From positions 496,001 through 560,000 of the forward strand of contig CATQHW010000001.1 in NCBI GenBank assembly GCA_958296075.1: DNA of 64,000 nucleotides, in the 5' to 3' direction. Below, piece by piece: positions 8,051 through 15,901 of the stretch. Source of the DNA: an uncultured Spirochaetia bacterium. GTDB lineage: Bacteria; Spirochaetota; Spirochaetia; SZUA-6; Bin103. Each line of letters starts with the position of its first letter. Positions within the stretch are counted from its first letter, which is position 1. The notes under the pieces are model-generated. The model searched no databases and was not told the DNA's origin. It was given only the letters and a program-made list of their open reading frames with translations. The translations under genes were made by a program, and so were the position numbers.

Positions 8051-9445
8051 TCATCGCAGCAGGGTGCCGCCCACCTCGAGCGCGTACAGGCGGGCGCGCT
8101 CGAACAGAATCTCCACCCGCACGGTACGGCCGGCCAGCTCGTCCAGCGTTCTGCCGCTGGTCCAGGTCGGTGACCAGCGCAGGTCGTCGCCGCTGAACGG
8201 CCGGCACTCCCGGGCCGAGAACCCCTCGGCTACCTGCTGGACCGGCGGCGGATCGCCCGGCAGCACGTCGGTCTGCACGTACACCTGCGCCCGCACCTCG
8301 CCGATCGGCGCCTCCACGTTCAGCGCCAGGCTGCCTTCGGTGAGCTCGAATCCCTTGGTCATGACGCTCGCACCGCCGGAACGGCTCTCCAGGTACATGA
8401 AGCCGTCGGGCCGCAGCGTGTGCAGCGTCATCGCGCTGCGGCGCTGCCCCGCCGGAATCTCGCCGCGGCCGCCGTGGTCGGTGCGGCTGCCCACGGAATA
8501 GATGCGCAACTCGTCCGGCAACGGCACCAGACAGCACGGGTAGAAGCCGTATCCGCCGAACTCGCCCGGCTCCGCCGGAGCGACGAACTGGTCGCGAACG
8601 GTGCGGTTGACGTTGCGGCCGTTGATGCTGTAGACGAGATGGTTCGACACCGGCCCGGCGCCCTTGGTGGTCGTCTCGCCCGGATCGCCGTGCAGGAGCC
8701 ACAGGAAGCCGATGAAGTAATCGCCGTACGCGAACGTCGGCATGCCGTACGGTTGCGCGAGCGGCGGATCGCAGGAATCGGGGCGGACGATCGTCTCCGG
8801 CTCGCTGAAGTGCACCCAGTCCTCGGTCTCCATGGTCGCCACCAGCCGCTGGCTGAACGGCGGCTTGACGTCCTTGGCGCGGCACATCACCTGGTGCCGG
8901 CCGGTGAGCTTGTTGAAGAAGATCGTGTGGCAGGTATCGCTCGACCAGTCGCCCCAGCGCGCGCCCGGCAGGTCGCGCCACCGGTAGCCGTCGGCCGAGA
9001 CCACCACCGGGTTGCGCATCGTCGCCGGCCCGCTGCGCCAGTCCCAGTCCAGGTAGAGGAGCTTGTACGGATAGCGGGAGTCGCGCGGGTCCCGGTAGAC
9101 GTGGCCGCTCTCCGCGTTCTTCCTCCCTTCCGTCAGGCAGTGCGGGAAGGCGCCCGACCAGGAGGTGTGATCGTCCCCGACCCGGTCGATCTCCCAGTGG
9201 ACTCCGTCGTCGCCGATCGCCCCGAACAGGGCGTTGCAGATGTGGTTGTCCGGGTCCGGCTGGCCGCCGTAGATCACCCGCCAGCGGCCGCGATTCTCAT
9301 CGAAGAAGACCGAGGGGTAGGCGTTGCCCAGATCGAACGGATCGGCGAACGTGCCCTCCGGGACCGGCTCCGGCCGGCCCAGCCGCCGCACGACGTTGCG
9401 CGCCGACTCCAGGCACCAGTCGTCAAGGAACAGTATCTTCTGCAT
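8051..9445 (-). CDS. Five-bladed beta-propeller glycosidase-like protein with C-terminal beta-sandwich (464 aa)
   Basis: Residues 1-340 resemble the GH32/GH43/GH130-type propeller found in carbohydrate loci (FLDDWCLESARNVVRRLG; PSVFFDENRGRWRVIYGG; a D-G-x-HW blade repeat). Residues about 355-464 form a separate beta-rich domain (ELTEGSLALNVEAP through RARLYALEVGG) that recurs elsewhere in this window. No signal peptide is present, so it should act in the cytoplasm on imported sugars. The substrate and the catalytic residues cannot be read safely. It is isolated from the sugar operons and flanked by the ATPase and the STAND-type gene, which suggests it was separated from its locus by rearrangement. 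Confidence 0.65.
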   Translation of the reverse strand: MQKILFLDDWCLESARNVVRRLGRPEPVPEGTFADPFDLGNAYPSVFFDENRGRWRVIYGGQPDPDNHICNALFGAIGDDGVHWEIDRVGDDHTSWSGAFPHCLTEGRKNAESGHVYRDPRDSRYPYKLLYLDWDWRSGPATMRNPVVVSADGYRWRDLPGARWGDWSSDTCHTIFFNKLTGRHQVMCRAKDVKPPFSQRLVATMETEDWVHFSEPETIVRPDSCDPPLAQPYGMPTFAYGDYFIGFLWLLHGDPGETTTKGAGPVSNHLVYSINGRNVNRTVRDQFVAPAEPGEFGGYGFYPCCLVPLPDELRIYSVGSRTDHGGRGEIPAGQRRSAMTLHTLRPDGFMYLESRSGGASVMTKGFELTEGSLALNVEAPIGEVRAQVYVQTDVLPGDPPPVQQVAEGFSARECRPFSGDDLRWSPTWTSGRTLDELAGRTVRVEILFERARLYALEVGGTLLR

Positions 9446-9503
9446 GGACCCATGTTACCATAACTTCGTCCGCCCGCGCCGCCTCCTGGACGAGCGCGCA
9501 CCG

Positions 9504-12500
9504 TCACTGGCGACCCTCCACTGCCTCCTCCACTTCTCGAAGAGTCGCATTCTCTTCCCGCTCAGTCATGTACTCGACGCCGCAACGCCCGATGCGGGCG
9601 ATCCGATCGTCAGGGTCGTTCAGCAATGCCTCGAATCCGCGTCGCTGCCGCGCCCACATTTCGCTCTCCGCGCCACTCCAAGTACGAACTCGACCGTCGG
9701 TTGCGACCAGAACTTCCTGCGTCGAGTAGCCGTGATCCAGAGCCGCCAAAGCCATGCTCCGCCACGAAGCATCCAGGGGCTGCGCCAGTGGTTCCGATTT
9801 CCACCTATTCGAGGCGCGGTCCAACGGATCGAGATGATGTCGCTTCAGCGTCTTCGAGTTCAGCAACCGGTGATAGAGATCGATATCGTCGCCGACGAGA
9901 AATTGGATCACGCCGAACATTGCACAAATCTCATCAGCGGCTGCCAAGCGTTCCAGAACGTTCTTTCGGTGCTCAACACCTAGCGATCGAGCCACGGTTT
10001 TGACCAAATCCCATGCACGGCAGTATCCCGAATGCTCGGCATCGGTCAGACCGGAGACCAGCCAGTCAACTGCCAGGTCACTGTCCGCGGACAATATCAC
10101 CCCAAGCCAGTAATCGCCGGTATGCCCTGCGGCTCCTCCCGGCGCCGAGCGAAGAATCGCTTGCCGCCACGGCGTACGAATTGCGTCCGGGATTCTTTCC
10201 CGATGGCCGAGCCAGTAGCCGATCGACATGGCGACCGCAATCCGACGAACGTTCGATTGCAACATCTCTCGGATCGCAGCGTCCGGCATCCGGCGACACG
10301 ACCGGCGCAGGAAATCCTCCAAGCTCGGCATATCGGATGCCGCAGAAAGGGCGGTATCGAACAGATCACGAGGGGGCGACCGATGCACCAACACCGGCTC
10401 CACCGCAATCCAGCGATATTCTTCCTTCGCGAGGCACCGGCCCGCAAGGCGTGTCCATCCCGGTCGGCCGTCGGTCACCGCCTTGCACACGAACGGCGCG
10501 ACCAAGCCGCTCGGAATAGCCCGACAGATCAGCGCATCGGCCGCCGCTACGGGATCCGACACCCGCTCCGCCAACGCACCACAGAACCCGTGCGACAAGG
10601 GCAGATGTTCTATTCCCGCAAGGCGCGCCTCGAACTCACATCGCTCCAATAGCGACGCGACCTCTGCAAAGGAGCGATGCTCCCAGCGTCCTGCGAGTTC
10701 GTCGATCGCGTCGGACCACACTTGTTCCTGGTGCTCCCAATCGTTGAAAGCGAAATACTTTGGCGAAACCAGCATCTCGAAGTCCGGATCGAGGTTCAAT
10801 TCGACTGTGATCTTGACCTGCTTGGCCAGCTCGGCAATCCGATGTTGAATGCCCGGATGATGACGCGTAACGCTTGCAATGTCGACGAGCATGGTACCTG
10901 CGAGTTCACGCATGATGTCACGCGTCGTTTGGCCATAATTGACTGGCGGGAAAAACTCCAATTGAGGTTCGATCCAAACTGCTGAAAGTTCGAACAGATC
11001 ACTCCATGGCACACATTCGGACTCTCTCACTACCTGCAGCGCCGCGGGCCAATGCGAAGCCAGCTCCCGAAGCTCATCGTCTCCGAGTATTGGCCTCATA
11101 AAGGAGACCGTGTTTCCGATACCTGGATCGGAAACACAGTACGTGAGACCCGGCATCAACGCCAAGCGCAGCGCATGGACGGCGGGTTGTCCGTTCCGGG
11201 TCCTCGTCCACCACTTGAGCGTCTCCCGCACGAGTATCAAGCGGCGATCGAGCAGGTACCCCATGTCGTCAGGGGCACCGTTCGCCCAGGACTTCAGTTC
11301 ATCTAAGAGATGGTCCGATAATATCGCGAAACGTTCATCGACCATACGGTCGAGAAGCATGGGAATCGCCGTCTCCGGTGCGTTGCGCAGGGTTGGTTGG
11401 GCAACCTCCATGATCAACTCGGGATGCCGTTGGAGCACATACCGAGCCTCGACGGTTCCCAGCGATGCGTAATCCGACCAAAGATCGGGAAGATTCGCTT
11501 CTTCGATCCAACGCACCAAGTCGGCGGCGATGGCGGCGCCACGCGAACGAGCTCCGATCAGGGTACGGAGTGCGTCCCGTCGTGTCTCGACGATTTCCAG
11601 AAACGACGCGACGTCGAGTGCTCCCGGTCCATCGAAGAAGGCACGGCTCACGATGATCCAGCGCATCGGTTCCGGTTCTACCGATATCGCCTTGCCTGAT
11701 CTTACCCGAATGACTCCGGCGGCGCCGATTTTCGCAAGGTCGCTGCTCACGTCCAGCAGTGGCTTCCCCAGACGTTGGCAGACGGCTTCCTTCTTCACTC
11801 CGGCGTCGCCGCCAAGCGCGAAGGGCGCCAACAATCTCATGGCGTCGATGTCCATTATTTGGCCGATACTTCGGCTGAGTTCGGCGACCAGTGACTCGCC
11901 GCTCACGACATCAAGCACATTCCCCGAACGGTACAGGTGAGCGAGCGTGGCAGCGAGACCGGGCCGGCCGGCGGCCTGCTTTCTTATCACGTAGAGCAAC
12001 CGGTCTGGTCCGTGAATGCCGGACGACTTGATGATCTCCACCATCGTGTCGGCGTCGATGCGGTTGAGTTTCATCTCCTTGGTGATCCCGACCTTGAGCG
12101 CGCTACGGACATTTGCAGCGTCGTCGCAGGGCCAACTCGTCGCGATGATGCGGAACTGCGCTCCAACCTCGCTCCTGATCTGATCGAGCTTCGCGATCTG
12201 CATAGGGTCTACGTGTGCGTCGTCCACGATCACCGCCGCCGGGCGCAGGCTGCGCAGGTCGTTCGCAATCTGCGTGCGGTCATGGTCGACCAGGAAGCGC
12301 GCGCGTCCCTCCAACGCCAGCGTCCGCAGCAGAAACGTCTTCCCCGATCCCGGCTCACCCACGAGCAGGCAATCCCCCTTCTGCTCCCGTAGCCAACCCA
12401 TCTCCCGTTCCCGACCGAGTACATCGTCGCCGAGCAGCGGCCGCTGCGTCACGGGAAACAGGCTCAGCGCGGCCGGCCTGCCGGTCACCCCCAGCAGGCG

Positions 12501-13121
12501 CCTGCACCAGTCGGGTTCCCGGTAGAGACTCCGAGCAAACCAATCCTGGTCGTAGGCTTGGCGCAAGGTCACTCCCCGGGTACGCGCTGCATCGAATAGT
12601 TTTTTGCGATAGCTGGGTGTAATACGCCGTGGCGTCGCAAACAGTGCGCTGGTGATCGTCCAACCCCTGCTCTTTGCCCGTTCGAGGCTGCGGGTAAGGT
12701 TGTCGACGAGTTTTTCGCCGGTAGTCGCGATAAGAGGAAACGGTTCGCCGGCGTGGGCGGCAACCGCGCCGTCGAAGCCGTCGTCACCGCCGCCACGCAC
12801 CGAAACCAGTGTCGGCCATTCACGACGGAGCAGATCCGCGGCGCAGGCTTCGAACACTTCGGGGTTCAGTTTGCCGTCAAGGGCATTGAGGATCGCCCGA
12901 TGGTGCTCGTCGAGCGTTACGGCCGATGACCTCCTGACCGTGATGGAGCGACCAGAGTCGGCCAGTCTCTCAAGACGGTCCATCATCGGCGCGGAGATGC
13001 GGAGCTCGCCCCGTTCCCAACGAGCGACCGTGTTGGGCTGCACCCCAACGGCGTCGGCCAGTTCTTTCTGCGTCATGCCGAGTCGCTCGCGAAGCGTCTT
13101 GATGTCAAACTTCGGGTTCAT
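9504..13121 (-). CDS. XRE-HTH / nuclease-like / STAND-type NTPase / helical-repeat protein, candidate anti-phage protein (1205 aa)
   Basis: Four regions are visible. Residues 5-55 are an XRE/Cro helix-turn-helix (MTQKELADAVGVQPNTVARW). Residues about 80-200 resemble a PD-(D/E)xK nuclease fold (NPEVFEACAADLLRREW, then GGDDGFDGAV with Asp114/Asp117), though the usual E/Q-x-K strand reads LIATTGEK, so activity is uncertain. Residues about 235-400 are a P-loop NTPase: Walker A GEPGSGKT 255-262, Walker B VIVDDAH 297-303, and a GRP motif at 385-387 like the GxP of STAND ATPases. Residues 420-1205 are mostly helical without a recognised domain, in the place where STAND sensors sit. ATG 13121 is chosen because a promoter lies so close that the mRNA would be nearly leaderless. 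Base composition looks less GC-rich than the neighbours. Confidence 0.75.
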   Translation of the reverse strand: MNPKFDIKTLRERLGMTQKELADAVGVQPNTVARWERGELRISAPMMDRLERLADSGRSITVRRSSAVTLDEHHRAILNALDGKLNPEVFEACAADLLRREWPTLVSVRGGGDDGFDGAVAAHAGEPFPLIATTGEKLVDNLTRSLERAKSRGWTITSALFATPRRITPSYRKKLFDAARTRGVTLRQAYDQDWFARSLYREPDWCRRLLGVTGRPAALSLFPVTQRPLLGDDVLGREREMGWLREQKGDCLLVGEPGSGKTFLLRTLALEGRARFLVDHDRTQIANDLRSLRPAAVIVDDAHVDPMQIAKLDQIRSEVGAQFRIIATSWPCDDAANVRSALKVGITKEMKLNRIDADTMVEIIKSSGIHGPDRLLYVIRKQAAGRPGLAATLAHLYRSGNVLDVVSGESLVAELSRSIGQIMDIDAMRLLAPFALGGDAGVKKEAVCQRLGKPLLDVSSDLAKIGAAGVIRVRSGKAISVEPEPMRWIIVSRAFFDGPGALDVASFLEIVETRRDALRTLIGARSRGAAIAADLVRWIEEANLPDLWSDYASLGTVEARYVLQRHPELIMEVAQPTLRNAPETAIPMLLDRMVDERFAILSDHLLDELKSWANGAPDDMGYLLDRRLILVRETLKWWTRTRNGQPAVHALRLALMPGLTYCVSDPGIGNTVSFMRPILGDDELRELASHWPAALQVVRESECVPWSDLFELSAVWIEPQLEFFPPVNYGQTTRDIMRELAGTMLVDIASVTRHHPGIQHRIAELAKQVKITVELNLDPDFEMLVSPKYFAFNDWEHQEQVWSDAIDELAGRWEHRSFAEVASLLERCEFEARLAGIEHLPLSHGFCGALAERVSDPVAAADALICRAIPSGLVAPFVCKAVTDGRPGWTRLAGRCLAKEEYRWIAVEPVLVHRSPPRDLFDTALSAASDMPSLEDFLRRSCRRMPDAAIREMLQSNVRRIAVAMSIGYWLGHRERIPDAIRTPWRQAILRSAPGGAAGHTGDYWLGVILSADSDLAVDWLVSGLTDAEHSGYCRAWDLVKTVARSLGVEHRKNVLERLAAADEICAMFGVIQFLVGDDIDLYHRLLNSKTLKRHHLDPLDRASNRWKSEPLAQPLDASWRSMALAALDHGYSTQEVLVATDGRVRTWSGAESEMWARQRRGFEALLNDPDDRIARIGRCGVEYMTEREENATLREVEEAVEGRQ

Positions 13122-13129
13122 ACTCAACA

Positions 13130-13158
13130 ATATTAACGTGACATTCTCTATACGTCAA
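13130..13158 (-). promoter_or_regulatory. Promoter of the XRE-STAND gene
   Basis: On the reverse strand TTGACG (complement of 13153-13158) is followed after 17 bases by TAATAT (complement of 13130-13135). Transcription would begin near 13123, two bases before the ATG at 13121, and no Shine-Dalgarno precedes that ATG. A leaderless or nearly leaderless transcript is therefore likely. Confidence 0.6.
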
Positions 13159-13165
13159 GTATAGA
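13147..13165. promoter_or_regulatory. Operator-like inverted repeat between divergent promoters
   Basis: TCTATAC (13147-13153), five bases, GTATAGA (13159-13165): a perfect 7-base inverted repeat. It covers the -35 box of the reverse promoter and ends nine bases before the -35 box of the forward one. Size and symmetry fit a dimeric XRE/Cro-type repressor. The obvious candidate is the HTH at the N-terminus of the protein encoded next to it. Confidence 0.6.
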
Positions 13166-13173
13166 AACTTCGT

Positions 13174-13200
13174 TTGACATCATCGCCGATGTGTTATAAT
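13174..13200 (+). promoter_or_regulatory. Forward promoter for the small-protein gene
   Basis: TTGACA (13174-13179), a 15-base spacer, TATAAT (13195-13200). Both hexamers match the sigma-70 consensus exactly, while the spacer is two bases shorter than ideal. It lies 28 bases upstream of the ATG at 13229, with GAGGAGG between. Confidence 0.6.
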
Positions 13201-13228
13201 GGTATTCATACTCTGAGGAGGATCACTC

Positions 13229-13432
13229 ATGGCGCGATCAGACAAGACATCGTCAGGCAGCGACTCGAAGCCCAAGGTCCACGTAACCGCTACCGGTGGC
13301 ATGTACTTCGAAGCGGACGAGCTGCTGCGCAGCCCGGAAGTCAGAAAGGCAATCAAGAGCATGGTGGGGATCACCTCCAACAAGCGGGCATCCGATGCGT
13401 CTTCAGAAGGATCAGAAACGTGCTCGCCCTGA
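13229..13432 (+). CDS. Small protein of unknown function (67 aa)
   Basis: The gene has a near-consensus promoter and an excellent ribosome-binding site (GAGGAGG, about eight bases before ATG). The protein has a polar, serine-rich N-terminus, a short central segment HVTATGGMYFEADELL, a basic helix (RSPEVRKAIKSMVGI) and a disordered serine-rich tail. I do not recognise a family. It is transcribed away from the XRE-STAND gene across a shared operator, so it may be co-regulated as an accessory, inhibitor or trigger. That is inference from position only. Confidence 0.6.
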   Translation: MARSDKTSSGSDSKPKVHVTATGGMYFEADELLRSPEVRKAIKSMVGITSNKRASDASSEGSETCSP

Positions 13433-13505
13433 GCCGGGCCGGCAGCACGCGATAGGGCGCAGAAAAGGCTTCGCGGCCGCGCGCCGCGCAGATCAAGGAG
13501 GAACC

Positions 13506-14126
13506 ATGAAACGGTTCTCAGTTCTCGTGTTCGTCGCCGCGCTCGCCATGATGGCGTGCGAGCAGGGACCGGCTCCGGCGACGCCGGCATCGACCGGGGC
13601 GCCAGCCGCCGCCGCTCAGCCTGGTATCCGCAGCGAGACGATCGTCATCGCCATCAAGGCGGACCGATCCGCGCGCTCGACAGGCAACGCTGCCGTGCAA
13701 GTCGGCTCATCGCCCAACGTCACGCTCCAATTCCCCGCGGACTTCGCGGCCGGCACTCGGCACCGGACCGGTCCACTCTCGTTTGAATTCGACTTTCTTA
13801 AACACCTGCCGCACGCTTCGATCACTCGACGCGTGATCGAGAAGGGAGGCATCGTCCCGTGGGTAAGTCTCAACGGCGGCACAAGTTGGCACGCCGGAGG
13901 ATTCGATCTCGGCGGCCAGGTGAAGCTGAGCTTCGAGTATCGAGCCGGGGACGCCGAAGACGATGATACCGGCGGCACCGTGACGATTAAAATTGCCGCT
14001 TTGGGGCTAACTCCTGGCGTAGAATCTGCGCCACAAGCGAGCCTGCCGCACGCGATCAGCCTGGTACGTAACTACTTGGCAGCCAACAACTTGCTGATAC
14101 GCTTCTTCATCATCACCGATCAATAG
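13506..14126 (+). CDS. Lipoprotein of unknown function (206 aa)
   Basis: The N-terminus MKRFSVLVFVAALAMMAC is a lipoprotein signal peptide with lipobox LAMMAC and lipidated Cys18. It is followed by a proline/alanine/threonine-rich linker (residues 20-40) and a beta-rich domain of about 160 residues. The start has a good Shine-Dalgarno (AGGAGG). I cannot assign a family. It follows the 67-residue gene by 73 bases on the same strand and may be read from the same promoter. Its last codons overlap the convergent restriction-enzyme remnant by seven bases, so a rearrangement boundary lies at its 3' end. Confidence 0.68.
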   Translation: MKRFSVLVFVAALAMMACEQGPAPATPASTGAPAAAAQPGIRSETIVIAIKADRSARSTGNAAVQVGSSPNVTLQFPADFAAGTRHRTGPLSFEFDFLKHLPHASITRRVIEKGGIVPWVSLNGGTSWHAGGFDLGGQVKLSFEYRAGDAEDDDTGGTVTIKIAALGLTPGVESAPQASLPHAISLVRNYLAANNLLIRFFIITDQ

Positions 14127-14671
14127 GCCGGCGCGGTCGGCAGCGGGCGGGCGCGCCGGTCGTAGAGGCGCCATACGCTGCCGTTGGTCAGTATTCCCCA
14201 CCGAATGCGGCCGTCGGAAGCGATTTCCGCGGTCGACAGATACCGCAGCATCTGCCCGTGCGGCGAGCCGCTCCGCGCCCCGTCATGCCGGTCGTGGCGG
14301 TCGAGCGCCAGGCCGAAGCGCTTGCTCTCCTCGACCAGCAGCGCGTCCCGGTAGCGGTCCTCGGAGTCGCTCCGCGCAGCGGCGCGCGCCTTGGACGCGG
14401 CGTCCGCGAACAGCAGATGGTCGGGTACGTCCTGGTTGCCGGCGGCGCCCTGTTGCGGCAGATAGTCGGTCCATCCCAGCAGCTCCAGCACCGGACGGAT
14501 GAGGTCCTGCTCGGTAACCGCCTCGTTGGGATGGCGGAGCGACGTGAATCGCTCGCAGGTACGAGCGAGGCGGCGGCGAAAGTCCCCGAGCTTCGATGCC
14601 GCCGCTCCCCATTCGGCGGTCGTGCGGATGCCGTCGGTGAGAAAGTACTGGGTGAACAACTGGCCTTTCAT
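14120..14671 (-). pseudogene. 5' fragment of a type IIG (Eco57I-like) restriction-modification gene
   Basis: The 183 codons read as the N-terminal nuclease part of large fused restriction-methyltransferase enzymes: KGQLFTQYFLTDGIR, PNEAVTEQDLIRPVLELLGW, DVPDHLLFADA, LLVEESKRFGLALDR (the D...E-x-K nuclease core) and WGILTNGSVWRLYDRRAR. Intact homologues continue for roughly 800 more residues with a methyltransferase and target-recognition domain. Here the frame ends nine codons later (PLPTAPAY then stop) and no methyltransferase follows. The gene was cut by a deletion whose junction lies next to the lipoprotein stop. It could still make a short protein, but not a working enzyme of this type. 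Confidence 0.75.
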
Positions 14672-14779
14672 ACCATCCCGGTCAACTTATCCGGGCCGAC
14701 GTCGTTCGGCAGCGGCCGGTGACGGAAGTGCGAGCCGAGCTGTCCGTGGATCGCGGGCGATGTTGATACTATACCGGTC

Positions 14780-15901
14780 GTGATCCTGCATCTGGTCGGC
14801 GGCTTCCTGGGCAGCGGCAAGACCACGGCGATCGGCAGCGCGTGCGCGCTGCTGCGGCAGCGCGGCGAGGCGGCGTCGGTGATCACCAACGACCAGGGCA
14901 CGCTGCTGGTCGACACGGCGTTCCTGCGCGGTTTCCATCCGACCCGCGAGGTGACCGGCGGCTGCTTCTGCTGCCGGTACGATCGGCTGGTCGACCTGCT
15001 TGCCGCTACGCGCCGCGGCGGCGCGCAGCACGTGTTCGCCGAGGCGGTCGGCTCGTGCGCCGATCTGGCCGCCACGGTGGTGCGGCCGCTGCTCCGCTCC
15101 GCCGCCGGCCCGGTCGAGCGCGTTTCGTTCACGGCGATGGTCGATGCGCGGCTGCTGGCACGGCTCCAGGCCGGCGAGCCGCTGCCGTGGTCCGGGAACG
15201 TCGCCTATCTGTTCCGCGAGCAACTCCGCGAGGCGCCGCTGCTGGTGGCGAGCAAGTGGGACCTCGTGGTCGATCCGCGCACCGTGTCGATCTCCGTACA
15301 CCGTTCCGGCATTCCCGCCCCCGGCCAGACGGTGCTCCGTCAGGACGGGCGCACGCCGGCCGGCGTCGCCCGATGGATCGGCGCACTTGGCGATGCCGGC
15401 CATCCGGCAACCGCCGCCGCCGGCGCCTGCGACCCCGGCATCGACTACGCCCGCTACGGCGCGGGCGAAGAGGCGCTCGCCTGGCTCGACGCCGAGGTGC
15501 GGGTCGACGCCGCCGGCGGCGGCGCCCGCGCAGCCGCCGGCCGCCTGGTACGGGCGGTCATCGCCGGCGTGAGCCGGGAGGCGGACGCGATCGGTCACGT
15601 GAAGTTCCTGATCCGCGACCATCTGCGCGACGTCAAGGTCAGCCACACCGCCGCGGACGAACCGCCGGACACGGCGACCGCCGCCGGGCTGCGCCGACTC
15701 GACCGGCTCAGCGACCGCCGGCTCTACGTGGTCGTCAACGCGCGCGCCGAGATCGGCGCGGAACGCCTGCAGCGGCTCCTCGACCGCGCTGCGGCGCCGC
15801 CCGGCGGCGGAGCCACCCTCGCGGTCATCCGCTCGGCGGCCTTCCACCCGGCCCCGCCGCTACCGGCTCCGCCGCAATTGAGCCGGACGGCAAGCGGCTA
15901 G
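14780..15901 (+). CDS. CobW/COG0523-family GTP-dependent metallochaperone (373 aa)
   Basis: G3E-family GTPase with Walker A GGFLGSGKTT at residues 7-16, the TND strand (VITNDQGTLLVD) and the diagnostic metal-binding GGCFCC motif near residue 60. The guanine-specificity stretch is SKWDLV near 155. The family hands Zn, Co or Ni to target enzymes at the cytoplasmic side. The start is a GTG at 14780; no in-frame ATG is better placed. It is a single gene between the restriction remnant and a convergent propeller gene whose stop overlaps by four bases. The metal and client cannot be inferred. The zinc-dependent BKACE in this window is one conceivable client, but nothing supports it beyond distance. 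Confidence 0.85.
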   Translation: MILHLVGGFLGSGKTTAIGSACALLRQRGEAASVITNDQGTLLVDTAFLRGFHPTREVTGGCFCCRYDRLVDLLAATRRGGAQHVFAEAVGSCADLAATVVRPLLRSAAGPVERVSFTAMVDARLLARLQAGEPLPWSGNVAYLFREQLREAPLLVASKWDLVVDPRTVSISVHRSGIPAPGQTVLRQDGRTPAGVARWIGALGDAGHPATAAAGACDPGIDYARYGAGEEALAWLDAEVRVDAAGGGARAAAGRLVRAVIAGVSREADAIGHVKFLIRDHLRDVKVSHTAADEPPDTATAAGLRRLDRLSDRRLYVVVNARAEIGAERLQRLLDRAAAPPGGGATLAVIRSAAFHPAPPLPAPPQLSRTASG

